Source of the DNA: Chara braunii
Lineage: Eukaryota; Streptophyta; Charophyceae; Charales; Characeae
NCBI GenBank assembly: GCA_003427395.1
Contig: BFEA01000255.1
Coordinates: 1,264,104-1,324,894 of the forward strand
Length of the DNA stretch: 60,791 nt
Direction of reading: 5' to 3'
Positions 1 to 10,790 of this stretch are shown here, piece after piece. How positions within the stretch are numbered: position 1 is the first letter of the stretch; every line of letters begins with the position of its first letter. The position numbers were made by a program, and so were the translations under genes. The notes beneath the pieces are model-generated. The model ran no database searches, was not told the DNA's origin, and saw only the letters and a program-made list of their open reading frames with translations.

Positions 1-60
<60 letters not shown>
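1..60. repeat. (AG)n microsatellite at window edge
   Basis: Nearly pure AG dinucleotide repeat that probably continues beyond the window edge. Similar GA/TC tracts occur at 19.4, 24.3 and 27.5 kb. The stretch 61-1360 holds no gene I can support; its proline-rich reading frames come from the adjacent C tract. Confidence 0.95.
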
Positions 61-62
<2 letters not shown>

Positions 63-314
63 ATATAGACGGCGTGAACAGTCTTGAAGGGTGCACAGTT
101 GAGGGGAGGAAATAACAAAAGAGAGATAAGAGAGAGAGGTTTGTGATCATACGGAAGGAGGTAGATGCACGACTACTAACATAAACTCAACTTAGCTAGA
201 GAGGTTGAATAGGGAGGGTAAATTTGCGAGAAGCAAATTACAGTAGTGAGCTTGCGATTCATTATTCTCGCCCCACTTCACCCCCGCTCACCCCCGCCCC
301 CATCCCCGCCCCTC

Positions 315-316
<2 letters not shown>

Positions 317-359
<43 letters not shown>
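317..359. repeat. Poly-C tract
   Basis: An uninterrupted run of about 43 C within a C-rich stretch (about 280-410). It creates polyproline or polyglycine reading frames in every phase, which are not credible genes. Its length is likely inexact in the assembly. Confidence 0.9.
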
Positions 360-1360
360 TGCCCCTCACGCCTGCCCTCGACCCCACCTCGGCTCCTACC
401 ACCGCCTCCCCGCACCTCCACCGCCAGCTACTTTGTTGTCCACAGTATGGACACATGGTGTCAAAGCCATGGACCCACACTGAGGGGGCATCTTCAGTCT
501 TTCATTTCCATCCTTCCCTCAATTGATTTGGTTATTCTTTCTCTTCCTCAATTTATGTTGGTCATGTTGACTTTCTGTTGTCTACACGCGAAACACGTTG
601 TCGAGGCAAATACTCTTATAAGGGCAATTTGCTTGTGTTTTCGTAAGTTGCACAAGGCATAGCCTTTATGCGTAAGAACGACGTTGACGCACCTACCTTT
701 TTGATGAGATGTCCGCCTCCGCGGTATGATAGAGGCAAGGGGGGGTAGACGTGTTTGATTAGTGGGTGGACGCACAATGGTGACACATACTTGGATGGTT
801 AGAGTCAAAAGGGATACCCACAACTGCAGAGGTTGACGGGTTGTTTGAGATTAAGGTACATGGTTATGTGTGCGTGGTAACTATGGATGACGTGCATCGC
901 GCCATATGCCAATATGTGATGCTACCTTAGTATATGGCCTACATTTGAGGCGGTTATGGGTTGTGAGCATTAGCATGAGTGAGGTTGTTTGGCCGTACGG
1001 TCAAAATGGTGAGGTAGTAGGTAGACTTGCTACCGACTTTCGAAGCAGATGATAAAATTGAAGTTCGAGAGTTATAAGAGCTAAGAGTCGTGCTCACGAG
1101 CATATCTCATCCTCGTGACACCCCTTCTTACTCATATAAAGCAGCATTTAAAGGTGGCCGTCTGGCAGGATGCCCTGCTCGTTCTCATCGGTTGTGGCTT
1201 TCTTCCTTTGTTGGTTTTCCCCTTTCAGGTATCCAAATTTACTCCTTTGATCCGTTGGTGCGCCTTGGATGACTAAAGTGAAGCCTTGGGCGAGTTCGGT
1301 AAGGCCGGATCCAAGTGGAACTAACTTTATAAGCAATATTGCACAAATTTTCACCAAGTA

Positions 1361-1490
1361 AGGGCCTAGCCCAGTAGGTAAAGCACTTAAGTGATAAACA
1401 ACATATCTGAATTCGAATCTAATTGACGTTTATGGAAGCATGAAAGTAAGTTTGGAAGTGTCGAAAATAAGTTGGTCTTGCATAGGTATT
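1361..1490 (+). mobile_element. SINE-like copy 1 (tRNA-derived head)
   Basis: The head carries a pol III A-box-like TAGCCCAGTAGG and, about 40 bp on, a B-box-like ATTCGAATC. It is followed by a body (GGAAGCATGAAAGTAAG) resembling the bodies of the copies at 4.6, 4.86 and 25.4 kb. It is too degenerate for a functional tRNA. The spacing and shared body support a tRNA-derived SINE family. Exact ends are uncertain. Confidence 0.5.
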
Positions 1491-1659
1491 TTTTAATTTA
1501 TTTTGCTCTACGAACTAGTAGATTACGGGTCGTCGTGGGCCTCCACTTCGGTTGTGCATAGGTTTCGTTCCGTCCTTTCTTTGCGGGATAAGAACGATAT
1601 TTGGTTCAGTTGAAGGCTAGGCCTTGGGTTATAAAACAGGGTTGGTTCAGACAACTCGT

Positions 1660-1812
1660 ATTACTATACCTTCCTTATTTATTGCAGGCTTACTTTTTGT
1701 CAGTACTGGTTTAGCATATGATGTATTTGGTACTTCTCGTCCAAACGAATATTTTAAAGAGAACAGACAAGAAGTACCTTTAATTACAGATCGTTTTAAC
1801 TCCCTAGACCAG
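1660..1812 (+). pseudogene. psbE: Plastid psbE fragment (cytochrome b559 alpha) in nuclear context
   Basis: Fifty-one codons in one frame encode the middle of PsbE, the alpha subunit of cytochrome b559 in photosystem II. Recognisable blocks are [29 protein letters not shown] and [14 protein letters not shown]. The match begins just after the haem-ligand region: the usual histidine before the ITIPS block is absent, so the N-terminal third of the roughly 83-residue protein is missing. The tryptophan expected after FIAG is leucine (TTA), and other positions differ (TS where SP or TP is usual, K where T is usual). After DQ the frame runs into unrelated sequence. No psbF, psbL or psbJ follows. This is best read as a short plastid-to-nucleus insertion, not a gene. 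The [12 protein letters not shown] wording is typical of green algae and land plants. Confidence 0.85.
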
Positions 1813-2099
1813 TCGGTATATAACGAAGCAGCCAACGACTGCTTAGTTAGTCTCACCAGACCGCCGACGGATTCGTACTGCTCAAGTATGCGATGTACTT
1901 TTTTAAGTCCATCGATTTAGGCTCCTTCCCATCTGTTGACTGTGTACACAACCAGACCAGCGCTGCGTATTGCTAGGCTGCTGCTATAAATAAAGGTACT
2001 ACGAGCCCTCTGTCGCATTCGAAAAAAAATTTGAATGGTTCACCGGTTCCACCGTATTCTACCGAATCGAGCGTTAGGTCAACACCACTGTCTTCATCC

Positions 2100-2590
2100 G
2101 AAAATAACACCCGGGCGCTATACATGAATATAGCATCCGACGAGCATTATATTCGTTTATAACGCCCAGACGTTATATTAAGTAATATAGTGAAAACTTC
2201 GGTGGGATCCCAAAATTCAAAAAACAAATAAAAAAATTATGGTAAAAATATGTGGTTAAGAATTGCAACGCCACCAACTTTTGGTTGAGAATCACTTCAG
2301 AATTTATTATAAACTCAGGGGGGGGGGGGGGGGGGGAAACTCATACCCGTTGGAAGTTGGAACTTTTTTTAACCCTATATATAACCTCCTTCCCCTCCTT
2401 TAAAACCCATGTAATCTCCCTCTACAAGGCACTCTGCCCATGACACATTCAAATATAACGACCGAGCATTCTATTCGAATATAACACCCGGGCGTTAAAT
2501 TCAAAGTGGCATTCTATTGAAAAAAAAGTAAGTAAAATAAAAAAATGAATTTTGAAGGGTAAGTTGAATATAACGCCCGCCGTTATTTTC
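2100..2590. repeat. Cluster of palindromic ATAACGCCCGGGCGTTAT-like motifs
   Basis: Five variants of a perfect-palindrome consensus lie near 2103, 2158, 2455, 2482 and 2570, for example ATAACACCCGGGCGCTAT and TATAACGCCCAGACGTTATA. They sit in AT-rich DNA without a reading frame I trust. They may be ends of short inverted-repeat elements or decayed binding sites. Confidence 0.6.
2318..2336. repeat. Poly-G tract
   Basis: Nineteen consecutive G. Nothing else is recognised in 2600-3870: scattered short reading frames without domain signatures. Confidence 0.9.
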
Positions 2591-3871
2591 GATTGAAGAC
2601 CGTAGTTGGAGTTGAAGGGGACAATGACAAAATGAATGTTAACAGTTGGGCAAGAAAGGAGGAGAAAGGAGTAGACAGGGAGTTGACGACAATAAAAAAG
2701 GCGGAACGCGACGGAAACGGAGAGTAGCAGTGAGCATGGTGGGGTGGAACACGAGTATCTCACTTAACTTTTAATGCAATCAGGTGAGCGAGGAGACGAG
2801 GTAGGGGTTATTGGCTACTGCAAGTCATGTAGAAGTGTCAGATTCGAGTTAGAGCTAGAGAATCTATTGCCACTCTAGACGGGGTCTGCATCATTGGTTC
2901 TTCAATGTTGTAATTCATGTTGGTTGTGACTATAATCGTCGTTGTTGCCACTTGTGATGATAGTTGTCACGTCCGAGCTCGAGCCTTTGTGGTTGCTACC
3001 CTGCCTACTGACATCGTTCAATTTTGTGGTAAATGGTGTATTTTTTCCATTCGTTTTAATGTATTTGCTATTGTCCTGCTTGTCTGTTTAGGCGACGCTC
3101 ATTGTTACAGTTGTGATTTCCCCCCCTTAACCATTGGGTTGGTCGAGGACAACGTCATGTCGATAGTATCTTATCTCCATGTCCAAAGGTGTCGTTGTTC
3201 GTAACCAACATTTATTTCGACCCCAACCATTATTGTTACCGTGTGTCAAGGTCATCGCTGCTTATCAACACGATCATCCTCGTCCGCGTCATACTTGCTA
3301 TTGACAAGGTCGATCATGGTCGTGCCTTTGGAGCACGCTTGAGGCATGTTTACCCCATATTGAAAGTTGCAGTTGAAGTTGAGTTGCTTGTAGCCACGAT
3401 TTGTGTCTATCTTCGTCCTTGATTGTGGGCTCGTTTGTTATTACATACGAGCATTTTTATTCACCTTCGAGACAATTGTTTTCTGTCTCACGGTCGCTAA
3501 ACTGCACATTGTTGTGCTCGCCGAAAATGTACGAACCTAGCCGAAATGTTAGTCGGATGCATTAAATAAAAGAGCGTGGGGGTAAAATTTGACGTTTCTA
3601 AGATGGTAGCCCCCACTATACGATTGGTATAGTTGAGAGGTTAGATGAGGCAAAAGAGGCTATACAGAAGAGGCAAAAAGGGAGAAGAGAAAGTTGTTGA
3701 GGTGTATCTTTCAAGGTTATAGTTGAAAATTCATCCTTATTTTGGGCATGTGGTGGGTGGCGGATTGGGATCGCTATCTTCGTTGGTGGTTGGAGTCGTG
3801 ACTATCCTTGCTCTTGAAGTCAACGTCACTATATCTGTGGTAAGTGTATACAACTTCATGGTCACTACCTT

Positions 3872-4232
3872 TGTCGGTGTGAATACCCTTACGAGGGTAT
3901 CTGCCTTGGTTTTTGCAACTGATAGAAACGGGTTTTTATTTAAAATTTGGTTGTGAAAGTTAGATACGCCTCGTAAGCCGCAGTCAATTTTCCTTTTGTG
4001 ATGGACAATGTGTTATGAGGAAAAATAGAAAGTTTGTGGGCGTGCAATTTTGAGGCGCACGTGATTGTTCTTCATGTTTATATTATAGAGCAGACCCAAT
4101 TGTCGGGCAACTTTTTGTTTTGATTAAATTAAGATTAAAATGTTTTTTTTTTTGGTTTGTACGTCTATTTGTAGCGTGTACTCATGCATGGAGGCGGTAT
4201 TGCTACAGTAGACGTCCGGTTGAATGTCGACA
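3872..4232 (+). repeat. Small TGTCG-starting repeat, copy H1 (possible solo LTR relative)
   Basis: Starts TGTCGGTGTGAATACCC followed by a GATACCC/GGGTATC-type hairpin, and a CGACA lies at 4228-4232. The first ~330 bp match 24504-24820 (shared GAAAGTTAG, TTTTGATT, GCGTGTA and other blocks). The TGTCG...CGACA ends and the terminal hairpin resemble those of the giant LTRs, so this may be a short relative. No convincing target duplication was found. Confidence 0.5.
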
Positions 4233-4302
4233 TCGCAAATTTAAAAAGTAACTACCTTGAATTTATATTCGGGACGCACTGAATTTGTGTAGTATGAGAA
4301 TT

Positions 4303-4434
4303 GTTGTGTTTCTAGTGCCGTTAGATACCACCTATTGACCTTTGGTGTTGTGTTCCTAGTGTCGATAATGACCTCCTATTGACCTTCGGTGTTGTGTTTC
4401 TAGTGTCTGTAGAGACCTCGTATTGACCTTCGGT
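4303..4434. repeat. 44-bp tandem repeat, three units
   Basis: Three consecutive 44-bp units begin GTTGTGTTTCTAGTG and end TATTGACCTTCGGT, with unit-to-unit substitutions. The phase is exact (4303, 4347, 4391). No coding signal. Confidence 0.9.
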
Positions 4435-4617
4435 GGGGTGCGCAGATATAGGTCGAAACGAGAGAAAGAGTCATTTGCCGCTGCTATATTAATGAAAATA
4501 CGGGATGAAATCGGCCGCTTGAGCAAACACGGAGCAACGATGACACAATGATTTGTTTGTCCTGTTTTCGGGACATGGAACTAAATACGACATCAGTTCA
4601 GGTGTCCGTGCTGATAC

Positions 4618-4750
4618 CAAAGGGCTTAGCTCAATTGGTGCAACCATCAACTATTGGAGTGCGGGTTTGTGATTCGAACTCAGATGGGAGCGAAAGAGTA
4701 AAATAGTGCAATTTTGAGTTCTCTGGGGCCGACTTGTCCCTTAGTGATAC
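4618..4750 (+). mobile_element. SINE-like copy 2 (tRNA-derived head)
   Basis: A-box-like TAGCTCAATTGG and B-box-like GATTCGAACTC are spaced as in a tRNA. The body reads GGGAGCGAAAGAGTAAAATA, then GCAATTTTGAG and GGGGCCGACTTGTCC. The body aligns with copies 3 and 4. Confidence 0.6.
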
Positions 4751-4858
4751 CTCATGACTGTGCTTGCTGGATGGTCCTTCGGGACGTCCGTTAAAATTGG
4801 GACAACATAGACAAGATTAGCATAATCCCAACGTTGATTCCACAACTGATTATGGAAA

Positions 4859-4975
4859 CAAGTGGCCTAGCTCAATTGATACTCCCCTGAACTGTTAAAG
4901 TATAAATCTGAGTTTGAACTATGTTAGGAGCAGATGGATAAAACACTGAAATTATGAAATTGTCAACGACTTTTT
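4859..4975 (+). mobile_element. SINE-like copy 3 (tRNA-derived head, T-rich tail)
   Basis: Head GGCCTAGCTCAATTGATAC, degenerate B box GAGTTTGAACT, body GGAGCAGATGGATAAAACAC, ending in a run of T. It is the copy most similar to copy 4 at 25.4 kb (roughly 70 percent by eye across the head and body). It lies just beyond the 3' side of the decayed gypsy element. Confidence 0.6.
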
Positions 4976-5039
4976 TTTTTTCCTTCGGCCTTTTATGACA
5001 TTTTCTGATCCTCTCCCTATACCCATTATTGATCCCGAT

Positions 5040-5720
5040 GCATTAATTTCCTTTCTCTGTCTTAGCTGCAAAGCCTTTAATAAATGTCATTCAAAATCCG
5101 CATGTACCAAGGAAGCTTCGAATATCCGCGATAAAGTTGAATGGCACAAACCATTCGATAATTTCATTTACCTTCTTTATATCTGGTCGATGACCATTCT
5201 CATCGCAGACGAATCATAGAATCGTCGCTTTCTTCATATAATGTCCTGCCTTGGATCCACTTGCCGTAAGATTATGCTTCTCCAAAAGGGGGTAGAACTT
5301 TTTAAAGGTCCAGACATAATCATATCATATTTTTTTCTCCTTACGCTATTTGACCGCCAAATCGTCAAAATAAGGTTGCGTAATATGGAGGTAGAATAAA
5401 TGCATGGCCCGGATCACATACCTTTGAACCATCGCCACTACAATCTTGTGAGGTCACATTCATATGAGTTAGCCCTCTCGGCGTATGCATGGTTTTCACT
5501 GGCGTGTCCAGCGGATAAATGAGAAACTGATCATAGAAATTATAGGTCTTTCTGCGCAGGACCCCGATAGTGCGTTCGTTTTGCAAGCCTCCCGCATCGC
5601 GCACCGTTAAAATATTCAATTGATGTAAGTTTTGAACCCACCTTAGTGTCTCATTCGACTTAATAAGGCAAAACCATAACAAGGCATATGGTCCGATGAA
5701 AAAATCGGCTACATGCTTTC
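5040..5720 (-). pseudogene. Reverse transcriptase remnant (Ty3/gypsy type)
   Basis: Former role: copying element RNA into DNA. Visible motifs in order on the minus strand are LRWVQNLHQLN (finger/palm), a YDQF-like block, MHTPRGLTHMNV, then after a frameshift near 5445 the catalytic YFDD box at 5372-5361 (the YxDD motif with both aspartates kept). After that come LLEKHNLTASG, then DIRSFLGTCGF at the start of the thumb/connection (codons for SFLGTCGF at 5117-5094). The second part stays in one frame but has several stops, including one right after SFLGTCGF where a tryptophan is usual. It cannot encode a working enzyme. The order and the spacing to FLG are typical of gypsy RTs. Confidence 0.85.
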
Positions 5721-6410
5721 ATATTTTGTCATCCAGATAGTCAACCACATTTAGCGTTTCACCTCATAAATTTCACAGCTCATGCAGTACAGTATGATTA
5801 TGAATCATCACAATTTTGTTCACATTCAATCTTTCGTTGATCGTCACTAAAGGTGTACGCGCGATGTCTTTTCTTCATCAACTTTACCACCAATTCCTAA
5901 GTTCTCATTTTTTAGGCATGAAAAAATCAGGGTCACCGACTATCAACTTCCCTTCATTTTCATTATTGATACGACATGATTCATTTGCCGCTTATTCACG
6001 CATTCACTATATCAATCCTTATTCCGGTTCATCATATGTCCTCTCCTCTTCAGTAACGCGCACGAAAACCGGGCGACACTTCTTGTCTACCGGCTTGTAC
6101 TGCCTTTGGGAACCGAGCAGTTCGAGTCCGTGCTACGGTTGGGTCCCCCACACTTCTAGCCAATCAATATGCCAACCCCACTTCCCCCACTTGAGGACTT
6201 TTTATAACATATTCTTCTAAAACCCTGATCGCCCCAAGGTATGCTAACTCGTAAGTTGTAATCATCTTCATAGCCTCGTTGATATTGGACATGCTAAGAG
6301 ACAATACCTTGGGACGCTCTTCTTCTTCCAACTCCGCAACTAACCTTTGTCGCTCATTCGCCGATTCCTCAATAGTGAATGAGTCGGGGTTAGGTCATTC
6401 ATGCACGTAA

Positions 6411-6760
6411 CTACCTCGTAGTTTCTGCACACTCAACTGGATCACATAGTACCAGAATCATTGTTCCATCGTGCTTATTAAAGATAAAAATACTGGTTCG
6501 ACACAGGAATGATCTCCCCAACAATATGGGATAATCCACATAGGGCATGATAAAGAAACATGTCCCCGCTTTCACTTTCCTAACCTCAACTACCACGTTC
6601 GGGGCCGTCCCACAAAACACAGTTGTACAATTGGCTTAATGCAGGATGCTGCAGTCAAGACTGTGGATGTCCATCCCCGACCTGATTGCGTCTCTTTCCC
6701 TGATGATGTTCATCTCCGCGGATACACTTTGAATCTTCCACCCACCAGGTCTACCAACCC
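6411..6760 (-). pseudogene. Retropepsin-like aspartic protease remnant
   Basis: Minus-strand frames contain AEMNIIRERDAIR, then FCGTAPNVVVEVRKVKAG, and the conserved hydrophobic-glycine motif YPILLGRSFLCRT followed by FNKHDGTMILVLCDP. This layout (catalytic loop region, flap region, ILLGR) is that of retroelement proteases. A stop interrupts the frame near 6638. The catalytic D-[TS]-G expected just before AEMNII is not seen (KIQSVS is joined directly to AEMNII), which suggests a small deletion of the active site. The N-terminal part could not be followed above about 6800. Confidence 0.7.
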
Positions 6761-7544
6761 GTATGAGACACATTTCCAATTTATCTTGGTACCCATTTCT
6801 ATTCATTCAACTTCCTTAAAAAGTATAGTTCCTAAATGAACATTTGACACCAATCTTCTCGACAGACAACCCTTTATTGGGGTGGATGCAAGCATGTGCT
6901 TTAAATTGAGAAGGTCATTATGACCCTTTAAGAGTGAATCACTATCCTTTCCACATCGAACCCTTCTTTAAGCCGAACTTCATATTTCATCTTCTTTTGC
7001 ACGCCATCTCGCTAACTCGACTCGACCTCCACCTGGACTCCTCTCTTCCTAGCCCTCTGCTTTGCTCGCCTATTTTCATCCTGTCGGAGTTTTTCGTCTT
7101 CCTCGTCATCATCCTCATCCGGAACTTTCACATATTTTTTTCTATGTTTCAGCTTTGGCTCCTTACGAGGAGGAGGTTGGCTTGGACCGACTTTGTTCTG
7201 GGCTCTGGTTCTGGCAACTTGTGGCTCCCTTCCATGCGAGGTTGGGGGTTTGAAGGTCATTTCTGACCTTGGCGCCGACCCCACCGTGGCTACTCCTGGT
7301 ACCTTTGTTGCCCCTCCACCACCTCAGGGCCTGAGTCGTATAAAAATACCTTAGGCAACTCGACCCCCCATATCCTCACCTCTTTACATATTCCTACCAA
7401 TTTCAGTTGATACCTTTCCATCTTTCCTACCATAGTATCCTCATTCTGTAGAGGATACCTGACGCATATTCTCGTTCAATACTTGCTTTTTCCTCACCCG
7501 ACTCAAGGATTACAATCTCTTCTACAATTCTGTCGGCCTTCAAT

Positions 7545-7822
7545 TGTTAAGTCAACTCTTCACCACTTTCCACCTCCTCGACTCGCACAAACGACTTCTC
7601 CCTTTTCTGCCATACTCTAAACATTGCGGGCGGCGGGGGCAGCTCGTTTGGCCGTTTGACGACCTCCTTCATTATACCCCCTGATATATTGGGGTTAGTA
7701 TAGTTTTCAAATTTATCATAGATATCCCCGTCCACATTTGAGGACATCAGGCCATTGCTTTCATCAAATCTTATCACTTGGCAATAACATGTAGTAGGAC
7801 CCTTTATACCGCAATGCCTACA
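7545..7822 (-). pseudogene. Zinc-knuckle and linker remnant of Gag-Pol
   Basis: Codons at 7822-7781 encode CRHCGIKGPTTCYC. The spacing is exactly C-x2-C-x4-x-x4-C, but the histidine position is proline, a one-base change in the codon. The same frame continues through FDESNGLMSSNVDGDIYDKF and an acidic stretch (VRVEEVESGEE) to a stop at about 7547. Zinc knuckles bind RNA during packaging; this one has lost a ligand. Confidence 0.7.
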
Positions 7823-8607
7823 AATGACGTTTCTCCAGTCGAAACGTGCCCGCCCGTATTTTTGGCCTTTTCCCTAACCATCCTGACCCTTGACCACCTT
7901 GGTTGTTCCATCCGCCACCGTGGATGCCACCATTACGCCCCCCTCCTCGGCCTTCGCCATGCCCACGTCCGCCACCACCACGACCCCCTTGGTCATGGCC
8001 ACCGTTCCCTCTCTCACCATCTGCCCCATGTTTCTGGTTTCCCCAACCTGCCACACTGCCCTGCGATGTGTGTTATGTAGGTGGAGGAGATGCCCCCATT
8101 GGCCGTGTCTGCGCAACAGGAAAACTTGGTGGCATCATACTCATTTTCGAGTCGGGATAGGGTTCATACTAGACTTGTCCGCCCATCGTCCTTGGCATGT
8201 ACGAGCTATATATCAGCCAAGATCTCATTGGACCAAATGAAGGTCATTGCCTATAGGATTGCAGTCCTGTTTATAAGGACCCTACACCACGTGGTTGGCC
8301 CCCTGCTTCGGTTTGGGCCACCACCAATGCTTAAGGCATTTGCCCTTTTCATGAGCCTTATCCCCATAACATTAAATTGCGCTGCTTTCGTCGTGCCTTC
8401 GTCAATGTTAAGGTTCTGACTTCTCTTCCTCCTCATATTCTTCTTCTTCACCTTTCTCTTGCACGGAAGTTTCTCTGTTTTTCTTGGGTGACAGTCACAA
8501 CCTGCCTCTGGACCACCTGTTTTTTTCCCAACTCTCAATTTTGCAAGTACACTTGGTACAATTTTTCGCACATCTGGGGCTCCCGTTGAGGCCGGCTCAC
8601 GCTGCTT

Positions 8608-9080
8608 TCATTTTTTCTTATGTTGACGCATCTGAAATATATACAGTTGATTCAAATCGCCTTCTTGAATACTCTTAATTATAGTGACCCATGTAAGCTT
8701 ATTGCCGACCGTGCCCCGACTTGTCAATGCTTTTGCCTCGGTCGCTGAGAAACATCCCAGGAAGATGAGACACTGTTCAAGGACCTCCTCTAATATCCCC
8801 AAAACTTTCTTTGCCCTTTTTCTGAAAGCCGAAGTAAATGCAACGACTATCGTGTAATCGTTACGACTCATCATGATTTCCAAATCTGACACGACTACCA
8901 TACAATCTCCCAACTTAAAGAGCCTCGGCATCTCTCTCCAAATCTACTTAAACTTTCTTTCGTGTCAGTTATCACTTTATTTACCTCGGACTGAAGTTCG
9001 TACCACACATACTTCATAATGCGCTTGAATTTATTGGCATCGGATAATCTCACCATGCCTGTTCCACCATCTCTAACCAA
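8608..9080 (-). pseudogene. Gag capsid-region remnant
   Basis: The frame 8931-8608 contains a block (FLGCF, TEAKALTSRGTVGNKLTW, IIKSIQEGDLNQ, HKKK) that matches position for position the block FLVNFTNVEQRDLIRG...LIWDKIRKNLEQKGFNQ in the gag at 49.5-50.3 kb, so both belong to one broad Gag lineage. The upstream frame 9080-8895 (MKYVWYELQ...) overlaps it in another phase, implying a frameshift. Between 8571 and 7822 the reading frames are low-complexity (basic and glycine-rich) and may be the Gag C-terminus. Confidence 0.65.
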
Positions 9081-9639
9081 TTACACACAATTTCCCCTTT
9101 GAACAGGAAAGTCTCAACCCTCAGGATTTGCCCTCTAGTCACCTCTTGTCAATCCAGTGCATCGACCAAATCATTCACCGTTAAACTTCTTTATGACCCA
9201 TTAGCCGCGGCATTCACGTTCGTCATTTCCTCTCGTCTTTTAAGGTTTTCCTGCTGTCAATGAATAAAACATACTTAAAATACTACCACTCCATTATACT
9301 GAATTCGTCTTCTATCAGGACTGCCTTTGACCAATCTTTAAAAAAAAAAAAACTTTGTCCGCTTATAGGGGTAGTACCTTCCTTATTTCTAACCGTTTCT
9401 TATACATACCATATCACTGTTACAAAAACTTAAACGACCTATTTGCTACAAAAAAATACTTACGTGGCTTAAAACAAAACAGAACATGCACAATCTTGTT
9501 GATAGCGCCTCACTCATCCTTAGCCGCACCTTACAAGCGTGTTTTTAGATATTTCAATAATAAAAATAAAAAAGGTACTACCTTTAGTTATCGTCGTGCA
9601 TATCAGAGTATATGAGTAAACTATTGAGTTATTTTCACC

Positions 9640-10095
9640 CTCAATTACCCTCACTAAACCTAGAGAAGGTTAACAACAGTCGTATTTTTCATCACCACTT
9701 CAGGACACCCTCCACCACTTTAGGATGCATCCTGCATAAACATGTGGTTTTTATGGTCTTGGGACCTTTCACCACTTCAGGACCATTCATGTCTGAAAAT
9801 CCGGAATGGTCATGAAGTGGTGAAAGTTCTGACGACCCAAAAAACCACCTATTTAGGCAGGCTGCATCTTGAAGTGGTGAAGGGTGGTTTTCATGGTCTT
9901 CGGACTTTTTACCACTTCAAGATCATTCAGGATTTTCAGACTGCCAAAAACTCTCACTTGATCACTTCAAGACACTCTTCATCACTTCAGGATGCAGCCT
10001 GCCTAAACATGTGGTTTTCAGGGTCTTCGGACCTTTCACCACTTCAGGACCATTCATGATTTTCAGACTGCCCAAAACTTTCACTTCATAATTTT
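9640..10095. repeat. Large imperfect palindrome with repeated ACCACTTCAGGA motif
   Basis: The central arms are CTTTCACCACTTCA plus GACCATTC on the left (near 9767-9790) and GAATGGTC plus TGAAGTGGTGAAAG on the right (near 9805-9830). The inverted symmetry extends further out through AACCACC/GGTGGTTT and GCAGGCTGCATC/GATGCATCCTGC blocks. A further direct copy of the left arm lies at about 9965-10080. It could be a foldback element or a rearranged LTR of the neighbouring gypsy remnant. Confidence 0.75.
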
Positions 10096-10673
10096 AATTC
10101 TTGAATCTTCAGCTACCCGATAACCGCTTGTGACTAAACTATACTTAACTAACCCAGTCAAAGTCCGCCCATGACTTTTGACTATCGTTAAGAAACATTA
10201 ATTTGAACAGTTAAACTCTCTGACTTTTTATATGGTTCTACCCCTAACACGAGTGTAGCCTGACACTGTCGCTATAACTTAGGTAGCTTAGTGACCGTGA
10301 TCAAGTACCAAAAATTATTGCTCGAGTATATGATAATGCAAAGTTTCACTAATATAAACGTTAGTCCATCCAAACGATATCAGATACACACAACATTGCC
10401 CAGATACTCTATGATATCCGGATCAGATTCCATAATTTTTTTACTGCAACTGCCACTATAGGTGTCAGGATACACATGCAATGCTATTGCACACACTGTT
10501 CTCTATTCTAACTTATTCCCAATATAATCTTTAGTTAATTACCCTAGCTTTAACACCTCAACATGATCAATAATAAACTTATCGTTTTGTTTGGATCATC
10601 AATCTGCCTCTAACCTGGGTGCGTTCACTAAGGACTCTAGTAGGCAACTAACATCCCTTGCAACGACGTCACT

Positions 10674-10790
10674 TGTCGTGCGCATTGGTCTCGCAGGGGG
10701 ACCCTCCCGACCATGCAGAACTTTGCATGACTTTTTTGCAAGAGAACTTTCGCCGCCTCCTCCGGGTTTAAACAGTCGCGGAGTATTGTT
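10674..10790 (-). mobile_element. Giant-LTR 3' terminal fragment, minus orientation (copy A-left)
   Basis: Begins TGTCGTGCGCATTGGTC and GGGGGACCCTCCCG, the reverse complement of the LTR end found at 15241, 31806 and 37144 and matching the left end of LTR D (39981). Similarity fades after about 110 bp. It faces the opposite way to the LTR body that follows. Confidence 0.75.

Larger units (their letters stand above)
4980..9080 (-). mobile_element. Decayed Ty3/gypsy-type retrotransposon body (gag-pro-RT remnants)
   Basis: Read on the minus strand, remnants follow in canonical order: Gag (9080-8608), a CCHC-like knuckle (7822-7781) with following linker, aspartic protease (about 6760-6411) and reverse transcriptase (about 5720-5040). 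All carry stops and frameshifts. No integrase or RNase H could be identified below 5.0 kb, and I could not assign LTRs. The palindrome at 9.64-10.10 kb lies on the 5' side. The plus-strand reading frames across this stretch are antisense shadows. Confidence 0.8.

Noticed and set aside
246-662. Proline-rich frame in the poly-C region
   Set aside because: Produced by the C tract; three overlapping frames are equally open and none has domain content.
5816-6220. 134-codon plus-strand frame
   Set aside because: Antisense to the gypsy pol remnant, which has recognisable motifs on the minus strand.
7778-8240. Pro/His-rich plus-strand frames and Gly-rich minus-strand frames
   Set aside because: Mirror images of one low-complexity stretch between gag and zinc knuckle; only the minus-strand knuckle frame is supported.
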